The notes: a model not told the origin generated them from the letters alone. A DNA stretch of 50,498 nucleotides from Cyanobacteriota bacterium SRBZ.bins.94.201705 (GCA_030549855.1 JAUQQP010000010.1:1-50498); one strand, 5' to 3'; numbered from the stretch's first letter, positions 37,745 to 48,124 are shown. Numbers and translations are program-made.

Positions 37745-39082
37745 ATGAATGATTCCTCCCGGGAACTAGTACAAAAACAATATGATACTATCCCCTACCC
37801 CAATATTCCCATTGACAAATCTCCAAAGGACGATTACAATGCCCTATTCATCCACAACCTGGTGACTCCCTATTATCTTTATCGCCAGAGGGTGGCCGAC
37901 ACCGCCGACAAACTGATTCTAGATGTGGGATGTGGTAGTGGTTTTACTACCCTAACACTGGCCTTAGCCAATCCCAATGCCCGTATTTTTGCCATAGATT
38001 TATCCGCAGAGTCTCTAAAATTTGCCGAAAAACGTTTAAAACATCATGGTTTTGACAATGTAGAATACCATCAAATCCCCCTAGAAGATATTGCTAGTCT
38101 TGGCTACCATTACGATTACATTAACTGTAACGATGTCCTCTATCTTTGTGATAATCCAAGGGAAGCCCTAAGGAGTCTGCAGTCGGTTTTAAAACCAGAG
38201 GGGATTATAAGGGGTAATTTTCATAGTTACTATCAGAGATTTTATATCTATTTGGCCCAGGAATTATTCCGTTGTTTAGGATTATTAGAAGACAACCCAG
38301 GGGATTTTGAAATTGGAGTAGTTGCCGAGACGTTTCAAAACCTAAAACCCGATGTTATTCTCAGACGAAATGCCAGTATAGGACTGGAAAACAAAGGTAT
38401 AGATTTAGGGGATGTCAACGTCAAGCAAATGGTCCTAAATAATATTCTCCTTCAAGGGGACAAGGGTTATAATATCCCCCAGGTTTTTGAGATGTTAAGG
38501 GAGGCAAAACTTCAATTTCTTAGTATGACCGACTGGCGGCATTGGGAAGTGAGAGACTTGTTTCAAGACAAAAATAAAATTCCTACTACCTGGGAATTTG
38601 TGTTAGAAAATGCCACTGAAGAAGAAAGACTACACCTGTTTGAACTTTTGCATCCGGGCCATCGTCTTATCGACTTTTGGTGTGTAAATGAGGGGAGTAT
38701 TTTACCAATAAAACCTGTATCCCAATGGGAAGATAATGACTGGGAAAAGGCCACAATTTACCTCCATCCTCAACTAAAAACCACTGCTGTTAAGGAAGAT
38801 TTGCTAGACACAGTAAAGAAACAACAACCCTGGGAAATTAGTAAATACATCACTCAGCCGGCAGCTGGCCCTGTTTATATATCCCATAACCAAGCGGCTG
38901 CTTTACTTCCCCTGTTTAACAATTCTTTGTCATTTTTAGAATTAGTAGATTACTGGCAGAAAATCCAACCAATAAACCTGATAACAGGGGAAACCAAAAC
39001 CAAGGAAGAAGCCAGAGAAGAAGTAAAAACATTGCTGAAACAATTAGAAACATTCCTATATGTATTAGTAGAAAAAAACTAA
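37745..39082 (+). CDS. SAM-dependent methyltransferase with long C-terminal extension
   Basis: A 445-residue protein. The N-terminal half is a class I methyltransferase: motif I LILDVGCGSGFTTLTLA (about 57-73), FAIDLSAESLKFAEKRL and the YDYINCNDVLYLCDNP acidic/aromatic segment. The second half (about 180-445) is not a standard domain I recognise; it ends in a helical KTKEEAREEVKTLLKQLE region. The substrate is unknown. It starts 50 bases after the CheA gene stop and may be co-transcribed. ahcY, on the other side of the CheA gene, would recycle the product of methylation generally. Confidence 0.8.
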   Translation: MNDSSRELVQKQYDTIPYPNIPIDKSPKDDYNALFIHNLVTPYYLYRQRVADTADKLILDVGCGSGFTTLTLALANPNARIFAIDLSAESLKFAEKRLKHHGFDNVEYHQIPLEDIASLGYHYDYINCNDVLYLCDNPREALRSLQSVLKPEGIIRGNFHSYYQRFYIYLAQELFRCLGLLEDNPGDFEIGVVAETFQNLKPDVILRRNASIGLENKGIDLGDVNVKQMVLNNILLQGDKGYNIPQVFEMLREAKLQFLSMTDWRHWEVRDLFQDKNKIPTTWEFVLENATEEERLHLFELLHPGHRLIDFWCVNEGSILPIKPVSQWEDNDWEKATIYLHPQLKTTAVKEDLLDTVKKQQPWEISKYITQPAAGPVYISHNQAAALLPLFNNSLSFLELVDYWQKIQPINLITGETKTKEEAREEVKTLLKQLETFLYVLVEKN

Positions 39083-39172
39083 CATATAAGGAGGCAAAAT
39101 AACTGGAGAAGAGTGATAAAATGTCTTAGAATAGAATAAGATTTTTTTTGCCCCAAAAGCCCCACGAAAAAA

Positions 39173-40225
39173 ATGAATCCAGATGAACAACTATCTAGTT
39201 ACGACTACTATTTGCCCCCAGAATTAATTGCCCAAAACCCTGTCACCCCGAGAGACTATTCCCGTCTTTTGGTAGTATACCCACAAGGCCATATCAGCCA
39301 CCATCGCTTTTACGAATTACCACAGTTTCTCTCCCCCGGGGATCTCTTAGTACTAAATAACACAAAAGTCATACCAGCAAGGTTGTACGGCAAAAAGGCC
39401 ACTGGGGCACAGGTAGAGGTATTGTTGGTAGAAGAGAGGGGGAATAATTGCTGGTTAGCGTTGGTAAAACCGGGTAAACGTTTTTCCCTAGGAAGTGAAA
39501 TCTTCTTCACAGACGACAAGGATGAGATAGTCTTAAAAGCCACTGTTGTAGACAAAGACGAGGCTACTGGTGGCAGAATTCTCCAGTTTCAATGGCAGGG
39601 AGGGGAATCATTTTGGCTTCTGTTGGAAAAGATAGGCAAAATCCCTTTCCCCCCCTACGTTACCGACACCACCGCCTCCCCCCAACAGTATCAAACCATC
39701 TATGCCCAAAAAGAGGGGGCAATTGCCGCCCCTACAGCTGGACTACATTTTACCGAGAGACTATTCCAGCAATTGCAAGAAAAAGGGATAAACATCACCC
39801 AAGTTACCCTCCATGTGGGGATAGGCACCTTTCGCCCAGTGGAGGTAGAAAACATCCGTCAACACCAGATGCATCAAGAGTGGATTGAGGTGGGGGAGGA
39901 AGCCTGTCGTGCCATCAGCGACACCAAATCCCGCGGTAATCGTGTAGTTGCTGTAGGCACAACTGTAGTCAGGACTTTGGAGGGGGTATGTAAGGAGTGT
40001 GGCCAGTTACAACCCTTCCAAGGCAAGACGGATTTATTTATTTATCCCGGCTATAAATTCAAAGTCATTGACAGTCTGATTACCAATTTTCATCTACCCA
40101 AATCCAGTCTATTGATGTTAGTAAGTGCCCTCATTGGCAGGGAGAGACTATTGAGTATTTACCAGGAGGCAATCCGGGAAAAATATCGTTTTTATTCCTT
40201 TGGCGACGCTATGCTAATCCTATAA
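39173..40225 (+). CDS. queA: tRNA preQ1(34) S-adenosylmethionine ribosyltransferase-isomerase
   Basis: Converts 7-aminomethyl-7-deazaguanine in tRNA to epoxyqueuosine. The 350 residues open with YDYYLPPELIAQNPVTPRD, followed by VLNNTKVIPARLYG, the IAAPTAGLHFTERL signature, VTLHVGIGTFRPVE and the C-terminal NFHLPKSSLLMLVSA. Length is normal. It is downstream of the methyltransferase and convergent with petD. Confidence 0.97.
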   Translation: MNPDEQLSSYDYYLPPELIAQNPVTPRDYSRLLVVYPQGHISHHRFYELPQFLSPGDLLVLNNTKVIPARLYGKKATGAQVEVLLVEERGNNCWLALVKPGKRFSLGSEIFFTDDKDEIVLKATVVDKDEATGGRILQFQWQGGESFWLLLEKIGKIPFPPYVTDTTASPQQYQTIYAQKEGAIAAPTAGLHFTERLFQQLQEKGINITQVTLHVGIGTFRPVEVENIRQHQMHQEWIEVGEEACRAISDTKSRGNRVVAVGTTVVRTLEGVCKECGQLQPFQGKTDLFIYPGYKFKVIDSLITNFHLPKSSLLMLVSALIGRERLLSIYQEAIREKYRFYSFGDAMLIL

Positions 40226-40325
40226 AAAGGGGTATGGTTCTAGGTTTTAATGGCAAAAATTATAGTCTATTTCCTAAAAATAAAAACCGCCCATGTGCAG
40301 GGCAATAGAGATAGAAAACAGCCAC

Positions 40326-40356
40326 AAAAAAAGGCGACTCCCTAGGAGGAATCGCC
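40326..40356 (-). terminator. Intrinsic terminator of petB-petD
   Basis: On the minus strand a GC stem GGCGA...TCGCC (arms at 40352-40356 and 40333-40337) with an inner CTCC/GGAG pairing is followed by seven T residues (complement of 40326-40332). It begins 20 bases after the petD stop. Confidence 0.85.
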
Positions 40357-40375
40357 CGGTAGGTAGATTGATATG

Positions 40376-40864
40376 TTAGAATAGACCCAATGTCAGGGAT
40401 TTATCAAGAGGGAAAACTGCACCAGCACCCAACCAGAGGGTAACCAGTGTGCCAAAAAGGAAAACTGTCATGGCTACAGGGCGACGGAAAGGGTTTTGGA
40501 ATTTGTTAACACTCTCAATGAAGGGCACAAGCATCAACCCCAGAGGAATCGCCGCCTGACAGGCAATACCTAAAAGTTTGTTAGGAATAATTCTCAAAAT
40601 CTGGAAAACAGGATACAAGTACCACTCAGGGAGGATTTCCAGGGGAGTGGCAAAGGGATCAGCTGGTTCACCCACCATAGCTGGATCCATCACTGCCAAG
40701 CCCACAATCAACCCTAGGGTGCCCAGGATACAAATGGGGAACATATACAGTATATCATTAGGCCAGGCAATTTCCCCATAGTAATTATGACCCATATTCT
40801 TGGCCAATTTGGCCCTTAGTTTTGGGTCAGATAAGTCCGGTTTCTTATACAACTTGCTGGACAT
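40376..40864 (-). CDS. petD: Cytochrome b6f complex subunit IV
   Basis: Membrane subunit of the cytochrome b6f complex, contributing to the quinol oxidation site. The 162 residues have three hydrophobic helices and the family segments [35 protein letters not shown] (with the PEWY motif) and [12 protein letters not shown]. It follows petB after 52 bases, the conserved order of these genes. Confidence 0.97.
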   Translation of the reverse strand: MSSKLYKKPDLSDPKLRAKLAKNMGHNYYGEIAWPNDILYMFPICILGTLGLIVGLAVMDPAMVGEPADPFATPLEILPEWYLYPVFQILRIIPNKLLGIACQAAIPLGLMLVPFIESVNKFQNPFRRPVAMTVFLFGTLVTLWLGAGAVFPLDKSLTLGLF

Positions 40865-40916
40865 AAGAAGTTATCTCCTTGTAAGTTAAGCCAGGCTTGT
40901 ATTGGGAGTATTATCA

Positions 40917-41585
40917 TTATAAGGGACCAGAGATGCCCTGTTTACGAATGAGGATAAAGTGTAACAACATGAAAACAGCCATCAACCAGGGCAACACAAA
41001 GGTGTGGATGGTATAGAAGCGAGTGAGAGTAGCCTGTCCTACACTAGCCCCACCCCTCAACAACTCTACCAACTGGTCACCTACTACTGGTATAGCAGCG
41101 GGCACCCCAGATACAATTTTAACCGCCCAGTAGCCCACCTGGTCCCATGGCAGGGAATAACCTGTAACACCAAAAGATACAGTTATTACGGCCATGATTA
41201 CCCCCACAATCCAAGTCAACTCCCGGGGCTTTTTGAAACCGCCGGTGAGATATACTCGGAATACATGGAGGATGAGCATTAATACCATCATGCTAGCAGA
41301 CCAACGGTGGATGGAGCGAATCAGCCACCCGAACTTCACTTCTGTCATGATATACTGGATGGAGCTGAAGGCCTCCGCTACCGTTGGCTTGTAATAGAAT
41401 GTTAGGGCAAAGCCCGTGGCAAATTGAATCAAAAAGCAAGTTAAAGTAATACCCCCTAGACAGTAAAAGATGTTTACGTGCGGGGGTACATACTTGCTGG
41501 CAATGTCGTCGGATATAGCGTCTAAGTCGACTCTTTCGTTAAACCACTTGTAGATGGGCGAATCCGTTACCTGTTTTGTAAACAT
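40917..41585 (-). CDS. petB: Cytochrome b6
   Basis: Heme-carrying membrane subunit of cytochrome b6f. In 222 residues there are four hydrophobic helices and the heme ligands lie in the pairs within [20 protein letters not shown] and [29 protein letters not shown] contains the cysteine that binds the extra heme c(n). Length matches cyanobacterial PetB. petD follows directly. The gene is preceded by a 412-bp gap. Confidence 0.97.
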   Translation of the reverse strand: MFTKQVTDSPIYKWFNERVDLDAISDDIASKYVPPHVNIFYCLGGITLTCFLIQFATGFALTFYYKPTVAEAFSSIQYIMTEVKFGWLIRSIHRWSASMMVLMLILHVFRVYLTGGFKKPRELTWIVGVIMAVITVSFGVTGYSLPWDQVGYWAVKIVSGVPAAIPVVGDQLVELLRGGASVGQATLTRFYTIHTFVLPWLMAVFMLLHFILIRKQGISGPL

Positions 41586-41997
41586 TAATCCTACGCCTAC
41601 AATTGTTAAAGGAAATTAAGAATCTTTAAGGGGAGAGACTTAGTGCCTCCCGTCAGTCCGTGGATTATATCATGCCGTTGTCGCAGTGAAGGGGGCTTTT
41701 TTTGTTACCCCCCCTCAACTTACTAAATAAAATTTAACATATCTTCAAGGTCTTCGGCCACTATTCTCAGACTGACTTTTTTCTTTCTCCCCTCATGACC
41801 TTGGCCACATAAAAAAGAAAGCCAGTCACCCCCGCCGGGCAAGAATAATCATCCAGCTACTATAATCCCTTTTGCCAATTCCACAGACAACACAGGGACT
41901 CCCCTCCGGTTAGGGGGATAGCTATCTGGGGGGAGGGGTTACCAGCAGTTTTGAGACTAGTGGCGGAATTGGCCCAATTAACGCTAACTATTATGAT
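41586..41997. other. 412-bp gap between rpsU and petB with inverted repeats
   Basis: The petB promoter and leader and the end of the rpsU transcript should lie here. I see a nested inverted repeat at 41901-41938 (arms CCCCTCC and GGAGGGG around a perfect GATAGCTATC palindrome at 41917-41926), and a G5/C7 dyad with a T7 run at 41691-41714. The T-run lies between the arms, so a simple terminator is doubtful. No coding frame of substance. Confidence 0.5.
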
Positions 41998-42174
41998 TTA
42001 GCGAAAACGTTTTTTACGACGGGCAAGGGCTTTCCGTTTTCTCTTTTCGATGGGAGTCTCGTAGTGGCGCAAACGCTTGATGTCCGCAAAAATGCCTGCC
42101 TTAGAAACCTGTCTTTTGAAGCGACGTAGTGCTGATTCTATACTTTCATTTTGTCCCACTACCACTTGGGTCAT
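41998..42174 (-). CDS. rpsU: 30S ribosomal protein S21
   Basis: A 58-residue gene read from the sequence, starting [20 protein letters not shown] and ending in the basic [15 protein letters not shown]. Segment [14 protein letters not shown] is the S21 family core. It has a consensus AGGAGG ribosome-binding site about seven bases upstream of ATG. S21 is the small ribosomal protein near the platform, involved in mRNA binding. petB lies downstream on the same strand; the next gene upstream is divergent. Confidence 0.95.
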   Translation of the reverse strand: MTQVVVGQNESIESALRRFKRQVSKAGIFADIKRLRHYETPIEKRKRKALARRKKRFR

Positions 42175-42264
42175 GCAATATCCTCCTTATTAGATTACCT
42201 TTCTGTTTCTCATTGTATCCCAACTAATATATTCTATCACAACCAGAAGAGGGCTGGCGGGCGG

Positions 42265-43500
42265 ATGGAAAATCTCAAAGGTGTGGGAAATAATATTATA
42301 TGGGAGACTTTACAGTTGGGATTAGCTGGTGTGAATAACAGAAACAACGAACAAAGGTGGGGCTGGTGGTTTTTGTTGCCCATTTACCCCTATCAAAAAC
42401 GTCCTACCATAAGACAGGAGATTGTAAAAAACCGGATTTGGAGTTTTGAGCAACCCCATGGCCTCCTCTATGCCATAGTCCCCATCCGCATGACCGTGAT
42501 TAGACTGGAAAAAGGGGGATTATTAGTCTATTGCCCCGTCGCCCCCACCAAGGAATGTGTCACCCTGGTTAGGGAATTAGAGTCTGTTTACGGCCAGGTG
42601 AAGTATATAATTCATTCTACCAGCTCCGGTTTAGAACATAAGGTATTTGTGGGTCCTTTTGCTCGTCACTTTCCTGAAGCACAGGTGTGGTGTGTCCCCA
42701 AACAGTGGAGTTTCCCCCTTTCCTTACCTTTATCCTGGTTGGGTTTTCCCCCAAGTCGCACCTACTTCCTACCGGCAGACTGGCGGGAGTCTCCCCTTGC
42801 CGAGGAATTTCAGTATGCCATCCTCCAGATTCCTTTGCCTAGGGGCTTCTTTGTGGAGTTGGCCCTATTACATAAACCTTCTCAAACCCTTTTGCTTACC
42901 GACACAGTTATAAAAATCCCCCACCATCCCCCTGCCATCTTACAAGTCAACCCCTTTCCCCTCCTCTTCCACGCCAGGGAAAACGCTTTTCAGCCACCCC
43001 AGGACACCCCTGAGAACAGAATCAAGGGCTGGCAGAGAATATGTCTGTTTGCCCTTTATTTTCGTCCCGCCATGGTAGAAACTCTCCCCTGGGCACAGGT
43101 GTTCCAAAATGCCCTAAAAGCCCCTAATCGCAGTCGGGAAAATTATTTTGGCCTCTACCCCTTCCACTGGTTACCCCAATGGCGACAATCCTTTGAAGCT
43201 ATCGCCAACTGGGAAACACCCCTGGTACCCCCTATTGTTCGCTATCTGATTCTACCACAGGACCCCGTCGCTGTCAAAAGGTGGGTGTCTGAAATTTCTA
43301 ATTGGGACTTCAGGCAAATCATCCCCGCCCACTTCGCCGCACCTATTTCCGCCAATGGTTACCAATTCCGCAAGGCTTTTTCCTTCCTGGAGACTTCTTC
43401 CCATTATCCCAGCGGCAATGAGCAAATTCTCCTGCGGGATTCTGCCTTTATCCAGCAATTGAGGGCAATACTATTATCACCACCGCCAGTCCTACCATGA
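42265..43500 (+). CDS. DUF4336 domain protein
   Basis: A 411-residue protein. The segment PHGLLYAIVPIRMTVIRLE, GLLVYCPVAPTKE, VKYIIHSTSSGLEHKVFVGPFAR and PSQTLLLTDTVI matches the DUF4336 pattern, which is a metallo-beta-lactamase-like fold by distant resemblance (the H-S-x-x-S-G-L-E-H spacing). No enzymatic role is established. ATG at 42265 is chosen because the longer frame (from 42151) overlaps rpsU start and its ribosome-binding site. NAD kinase follows. Confidence 0.7.
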   Translation: MENLKGVGNNIIWETLQLGLAGVNNRNNEQRWGWWFLLPIYPYQKRPTIRQEIVKNRIWSFEQPHGLLYAIVPIRMTVIRLEKGGLLVYCPVAPTKECVTLVRELESVYGQVKYIIHSTSSGLEHKVFVGPFARHFPEAQVWCVPKQWSFPLSLPLSWLGFPPSRTYFLPADWRESPLAEEFQYAILQIPLPRGFFVELALLHKPSQTLLLTDTVIKIPHHPPAILQVNPFPLLFHARENAFQPPQDTPENRIKGWQRICLFALYFRPAMVETLPWAQVFQNALKAPNRSRENYFGLYPFHWLPQWRQSFEAIANWETPLVPPIVRYLILPQDPVAVKRWVSEISNWDFRQIIPAHFAAPISANGYQFRKAFSFLETSSHYPSGNEQILLRDSAFIQQLRAILLSPPPVLP

Positions 43501-43605
43501 TGCCACTGCCATAATATTGTTCAAACTCTGATACAATAGGGTGTCAACCTTGTCCATACATCCTTACTTGTCCATCACCTCACTAGCAAGAGAGTAGAGT
43601 TATTG

Positions 43606-44523
43606 ATGCCTAAAATCGGCGTAATATACAATGACCTTAAACCCATTGCCTGTGAAACCGCCCAGCAACTAAAACAACAACTGTCTGCCCAGGGTTATGA
43701 GGTGCATCTTACCACGGGATTCGCCGGCATTCTCGGATACTCTCGTCCCGGTCGTCCTGTCTGTTATACTCCCATAGAGGAGATTGCCCCAGAAGCCTTT
43801 GACGAAAACATGAAGTTTGCTATTGTGCTGGGAGGTGATGGCACTGTCCTATCCGCCTCAAGGGTAGTGGCTCCCCACAATATCCCTATTCTAACCGTAA
43901 ATACGGGGCATTTGGGCTTTCTCACGGAAATCTATCTCAATCAGCTTCCTAAGGCGTTGGAAGCCCTCCTGGCGGGCAACTATGAGATTGAAAGACGCTC
44001 CATGATGAAGGTTCAAGTCATCCGGGATGGTGGTGTTCTTTGGGAAGCTCTATCTTTGAACGAAATGGTAATACACAGAGAGCCCCTGACAAGTATGTGT
44101 CATTTTGAAATTGCCATTGGCAGACATGCCCCGGTAGACATAGCGGCGGATGGTATTATTTTATCAACTCCCACTGGCTCTACTGCCTATTCCCTCAGTG
44201 CCGGCGGCCCGGTTGTAACACCTGACGTACCCGTATTTCAACTTGCCCCTATTTGCCCCCACTCCCTTGCCTCCCGTGCCCTAGTATTTTCTAATTTAGA
44301 GCCAGTTACCATCTACCCGGCTACCCCTAATCAGATGGTGATGGTGGTGGACGGCAATGCCGGTTGTTATATCCTCCCCGATGACCAGGTGAAAATAGTG
44401 CGTGCCCCCTACGATACCCAGTTTATTCGTTTACAGCCCCCTGAATTCTTCCGTATTCTCCGGGAGAAATTGGGTTGGGGCTTGCCTCATATCGCAAAAC
44501 CTACTGCCGTGGAATTACCGTAA
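43606..44523 (+). CDS. nadK: NAD kinase
   Basis: Phosphorylates NAD to NADP. The 305 residues contain the signature [51 protein letters not shown] and the C-terminal VVDGNAG. ATG at 43606 is preferred; an in-frame TTG one codon earlier is less likely. Cyanobacteria normally have two NAD kinases; I do not know which this is. The tldD gene begins seven bases after the stop. Confidence 0.95.
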   Translation: MPKIGVIYNDLKPIACETAQQLKQQLSAQGYEVHLTTGFAGILGYSRPGRPVCYTPIEEIAPEAFDENMKFAIVLGGDGTVLSASRVVAPHNIPILTVNTGHLGFLTEIYLNQLPKALEALLAGNYEIERRSMMKVQVIRDGGVLWEALSLNEMVIHREPLTSMCHFEIAIGRHAPVDIAADGIILSTPTGSTAYSLSAGGPVVTPDVPVFQLAPICPHSLASRALVFSNLEPVTIYPATPNQMVMVVDGNAGCYILPDDQVKIVRAPYDTQFIRLQPPEFFRILREKLGWGLPHIAKPTAVELP

Positions 44524-44530
44524 TTTATCT

Positions 44531-45964
44531 ATGTTGGACTTGAAGAAGATTCTGGAAAACCTAAAGACTTCTGCCGACTGGGTGGGTTTAAGACATGTTG
44601 CTGAAACCAGTCACCTCCGTTTTTTCCGGGATGCCAAGCCGCAAGTTAATCATCGTCGTTTCAATGAGGGGGTGATGGTGGAGGTAAGCATAAATGGTCA
44701 TATGGGCTATTGTGCCACCAATCAGTTAACTTTTGAAGGAATACAGGCGGCAGTAAAGGTAGCTGAAAAACAAGCTAAAATAGCAAGCAAATGGGCAATA
44801 TTCTCCTTTAATCCCCATATTATTCGTCCACCCGTTGTCGGCAACTATCAGTCTCCTGTTGAAAAGTCTGCTCTTACTATCCCCCCTAGTGAGTTAAATG
44901 ACTTGCTAATCCAAATCTGTCATCATCTAAAGGTTTCTGACAGGGTGGTTGTTACCACTGCCATGGCGGAAATCAGCGAGGTGCGTTATCATTTTGTTAG
45001 CAGTAATGGGGCGGATATTGAGCAACTTTTTTCCTTTGTTGCCACCGACTATGCTGCCACTGCCCAGGATGGTAATATTGTCCAGAAAAGGAGTGACAAC
45101 GGTTATTTAGCTAGGTGTTATCAGGCAGGCAGAGAAGTTTTTGAGGCTTCTACTCTTTTTCCCCGGGTGCGACAAATTGGCGAGGAAGCGGTAGAATTAC
45201 TTTTTGCCCAAGACTGTCCTCATATTACCACTACTCTTGTACTTGCCCCTGACCAGATGATGCTACAAATTCATGAGAGTGTGGGGCATCCTTTAGAAAT
45301 CGATCGTATTCTGGGTGACGAGCGCAATTATGCCGGGGGGAGTTTTGTGAAGCCATCAGACTTTGGTAAACTGGTTTATGGGTCTCCTCTAATGAATATT
45401 ACTTTTGCTCCTACCGTAGAGGGGGAGATTGCCAGTTATGCCTTTGATGATGCCGGCATTAAAGCAGAGAAACAGTATTTGATCAAAGACGGGATTCTTT
45501 TGCGGGGATTAGGGAGTATTGAAAGTCAGATTAGGTCAAAAATTCCCGGGGTGGCCAATTTTCGTGCTTGTTCGTGGAATCGTCCCCCCATCGACCGTAT
45601 GGCTAATTTAAACTTAGAGTCAGGGGATAGTAGCTTTGATGATATCATTAGCTCAATAGAACATGGGGTGTACATGAAATCAAACAGGTCATGGTCTATT
45701 GATGATTATCGTCACAAATTCCAATTTGGTTGTGAGTATGCCAAGCTGATAGAAAATGGCAAGATAACTAAGACGCTACGTAATCCTAACTATCGGGGCA
45801 CCACTTTACAATTCTGGCACAGTCTCATAGCAGTGGGAGATGATTCTACCCGTGAGATTTATGGTAGTCCCTTTTGTGGCAAGGGTGAACCCAATCAGGC
45901 TATTAGGGTGGGACATGCTTCTCCTGTTTGTGCCTTCAAAGAGGTTGAGGTGTTTAGTGGTTGA
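44531..45964 (+). CDS. TldD/PmbA family metalloprotease (TldD-like)
   Basis: A 477-residue protein of the TldD/PmbA (modulator of DNA gyrase) family. The zinc-binding HExxxH motif appears in MMLQIHESVGHPLEIDR; further family segments are FVKPSDFGKLVYG, EGEIASYAFDDAG, GVANFRACSW and NPNYRGTTLQFWHSL. The HExxxH marks the TldD-like catalytic half rather than PmbA. ATG at 44531 gives the expected N-terminus MLDLKKILENLK; a longer frame from 44402 overlaps nadK. The partner subunit is not in this window. Confidence 0.88.
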   Translation: MLDLKKILENLKTSADWVGLRHVAETSHLRFFRDAKPQVNHRRFNEGVMVEVSINGHMGYCATNQLTFEGIQAAVKVAEKQAKIASKWAIFSFNPHIIRPPVVGNYQSPVEKSALTIPPSELNDLLIQICHHLKVSDRVVVTTAMAEISEVRYHFVSSNGADIEQLFSFVATDYAATAQDGNIVQKRSDNGYLARCYQAGREVFEASTLFPRVRQIGEEAVELLFAQDCPHITTTLVLAPDQMMLQIHESVGHPLEIDRILGDERNYAGGSFVKPSDFGKLVYGSPLMNITFAPTVEGEIASYAFDDAGIKAEKQYLIKDGILLRGLGSIESQIRSKIPGVANFRACSWNRPPIDRMANLNLESGDSSFDDIISSIEHGVYMKSNRSWSIDDYRHKFQFGCEYAKLIENGKITKTLRNPNYRGTTLQFWHSLIAVGDDSTREIYGSPFCGKGEPNQAIRVGHASPVCAFKEVEVFSG

Positions 45965-46136
45965 CTGTCTTGCCTTTGTGCCAGTTTGCCTTTTTTTCCT
46001 AGTTAATTTCCACATATCCAACTGTTTGTAAATCTGCCTTTTTTTTTGAACTTTTTTACCTGTATTGCCCTCTCGATTTTTCAGTATTTACCTACACAAA
46101 ATCTCTTTTTTTTTTAGTGTTTTTGTGTTTTTAGTA

Positions 46137-47957
46137 TTAGCACTTTTCCTCTCTGAAGTAGTTGTAGATAGTGGCAGCTAGTTGAGGGCCTATTCCGGAA
46201 ACCTCTTGTAATTGTTTAAGGGTAGCTTTGCGGATATTATCCACAGAGTTAAAATGAGACAGTAGCATTTTCTTTCTGACTTCCCCCAAGCCTGGTATGT
46301 CATCCAAAACTGATTGGTAACTTGTTTTCAGTCGCTTCTGACGATGAAAAGTTATGGCAAAACGGTGGGCTTCATCCCGAATTTGTCTTAACAATTTTAC
46401 TCCTATTTGTTCCTTGTTAACCGGTAGAGGAGAGGGGTTACCTGGGGCAAATATTTCTTCCCTCTTTTTAGCCAAACTAATAATCTTTATTTTGGGAAAC
46501 AAATTCATCTCCTCTAATACCTGGCAAGCGGATGAAAGTTGACCTTTTCCTCCGTCTATCATAACCAAGTCGGGGTAATTTTCCTCGTGGGAAAAACGTC
46601 TTTTTATTACTTCCCTTATAGCGAGGAAATCATCAGAATGACCGGGTTTTATATCAGGACTTTGGATATTATAATGACGATAATGTTGTTTGGCAGGTAA
46701 ACCATCAATAAAAACCACCCTGGAGGCAACAACAGTTGTGCCTTGGAGGTGGGATATATCGTAGCCTTCAATTCGTCTAGGGAGGGAGGGCAAACCTAGG
46801 ATATTTGCCAAGTCTTCCAAGGCGGAGATAGGACTATGATTCAACCGCTGATTCTTTTCTAATTCCCTCTGTGCGTTTTTAGCAACTAGGGCAATCAACT
46901 CTGCTTTTTGATGTCTTTTTGGTATAGTAATCGCGACTTTTTTACCCTTCCTTTCTCTCAACCAGTTGCTAAATATTTCCTCGTCTTTTAGGGGAAACTG
47001 AAGGAGGATTTCTGAGGGAATTTCTGCCGTTTCAACTTGGTGGTAATATTGTTCCAACACCCTTTGTAGAATCTCACCCCTGTCATCATTGCAACCATTA
47101 TCGGTAAAGAAAACCAGTCTGCCAATTAAATTGCCACCCCTAATCTGGAATAACTGAATACAACTCCGATTTTCGTCTTGGGCAATAGCTACCGCATCCC
47201 GGGATATTTTGTCATCAGGAAGGGCCACTTTTTGACTTTGACTGGGGTTAAAGAGATGCTGTATAGTTTTAATTTGATCTCGAAATTTAGCAGCCTTTTC
47301 AAACTCCAATTTCTCAGCAGCAGTTTTCATTTCCTCTTGGATTTTTGCCATTAATTCGTCTATACGTCCCTGAAAAATTAAGGCCACCTTTTTGACAGTT
47401 GCCAGGTATTCTTCAGGGGTAATTAAATTTTGACAGACGCCAGGACATTTTCCCAAGTCGTAGTTAAGACAGGGGCGATTTTTGTACAGAGGCTGTTTTC
47501 GCTGTCTTAGAGGAAAAATATTCTTGATAATTTCCAGGGTTTTTTTGATACCATTAACATCTACATAGGGGCCATAATAACGGTCTAATTTAGAAGTTTT
47601 CCCCCGTTTTCTGGTGAGAAATACACGGGGATATTTTTCGGAGAAGGAAATACAGACATAAGGGTATTTTTTGTCGTCTTTTAGCAAAACATTAAAACGA
47701 GGTTGGTGTTTTTTGATGAGGTTAGCTTCCAAAACCAAAGCCTCAGTTTCGTTGTCAGTGACTATATATTCAATGTCTCTTACCAAGGAAACCATCAAAG
47801 AGATTCTGGGGGGGTGTTTTGCAGATTGGCTAAAATAGGAGTTGACTCTTTTTCTCAAATTTTTAGCTTTGCCGATGTAGATAATATCCCCAGCCTCATC
47901 TTTCATCAAATAAACTCCCGACTCTTCAGGCAGATTGATTAATAAATCGGCCAACAT
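46137..47957 (-). CDS. uvrC: Excinuclease ABC subunit C
   Basis: Makes the dual incisions in nucleotide excision repair. The 606 residues have the GIY-YIG domain (GVYLMKDEAGDIIYIGKAKN), a cysteine cluster (CLNYDLGKCPGVC), the UVR motif (LEFEKAAKFRDQIKTIQHLF), the RNase H-like C-terminal nuclease (EGYDISHLQGT, VMIDGGKGQL) and the terminal tandem helix-hairpin-helix (LDDIPGLGEVRKKMLLSHF). Length is full. It is convergent with tldD; the intervening gap is T-rich on the plus strand. Confidence 0.97.
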   Translation of the reverse strand: MLADLLINLPEESGVYLMKDEAGDIIYIGKAKNLRKRVNSYFSQSAKHPPRISLMVSLVRDIEYIVTDNETEALVLEANLIKKHQPRFNVLLKDDKKYPYVCISFSEKYPRVFLTRKRGKTSKLDRYYGPYVDVNGIKKTLEIIKNIFPLRQRKQPLYKNRPCLNYDLGKCPGVCQNLITPEEYLATVKKVALIFQGRIDELMAKIQEEMKTAAEKLEFEKAAKFRDQIKTIQHLFNPSQSQKVALPDDKISRDAVAIAQDENRSCIQLFQIRGGNLIGRLVFFTDNGCNDDRGEILQRVLEQYYHQVETAEIPSEILLQFPLKDEEIFSNWLRERKGKKVAITIPKRHQKAELIALVAKNAQRELEKNQRLNHSPISALEDLANILGLPSLPRRIEGYDISHLQGTTVVASRVVFIDGLPAKQHYRHYNIQSPDIKPGHSDDFLAIREVIKRRFSHEENYPDLVMIDGGKGQLSSACQVLEEMNLFPKIKIISLAKKREEIFAPGNPSPLPVNKEQIGVKLLRQIRDEAHRFAITFHRQKRLKTSYQSVLDDIPGLGEVRKKMLLSHFNSVDNIRKATLKQLQEVSGIGPQLAATIYNYFREEKC

Positions 47958-48057
47958 TCACAGCTTAGGTTTCTTGCTACTTGATGTTTTTATTGTGTTA
48001 CAAGTTTTAGGGCGACAGGAAAGGGCAATTTTACTCTAGTGTAGCACGAAAAAAGGT

Positions 48058-48079
48058 AAAAAAAATGCCCCCCGGGGGG
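48058..48079 (-). terminator. Probable terminator of the exported-protein gene
   Basis: On the minus strand CCCCCCGGGGGG (48068-48079), which needs its middle bases as loop, is followed by CA and eight T residues (complement of 48058-48065). It lies 45 bases after the stop of the 187-residue gene. Confidence 0.6.
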
Positions 48080-48124
48080 ATATTTGCCGGAAAATCTTAA
48101 CAAAGTGTAATGTAGGAGGAAAAA

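Noticed and set aside
46094-46128. ACACAAAA / TTTTGTGT hairpin between tldD and uvrC as terminator
   Set aside because: The arms are AT-rich with the T-run in the loop, not after the stem.
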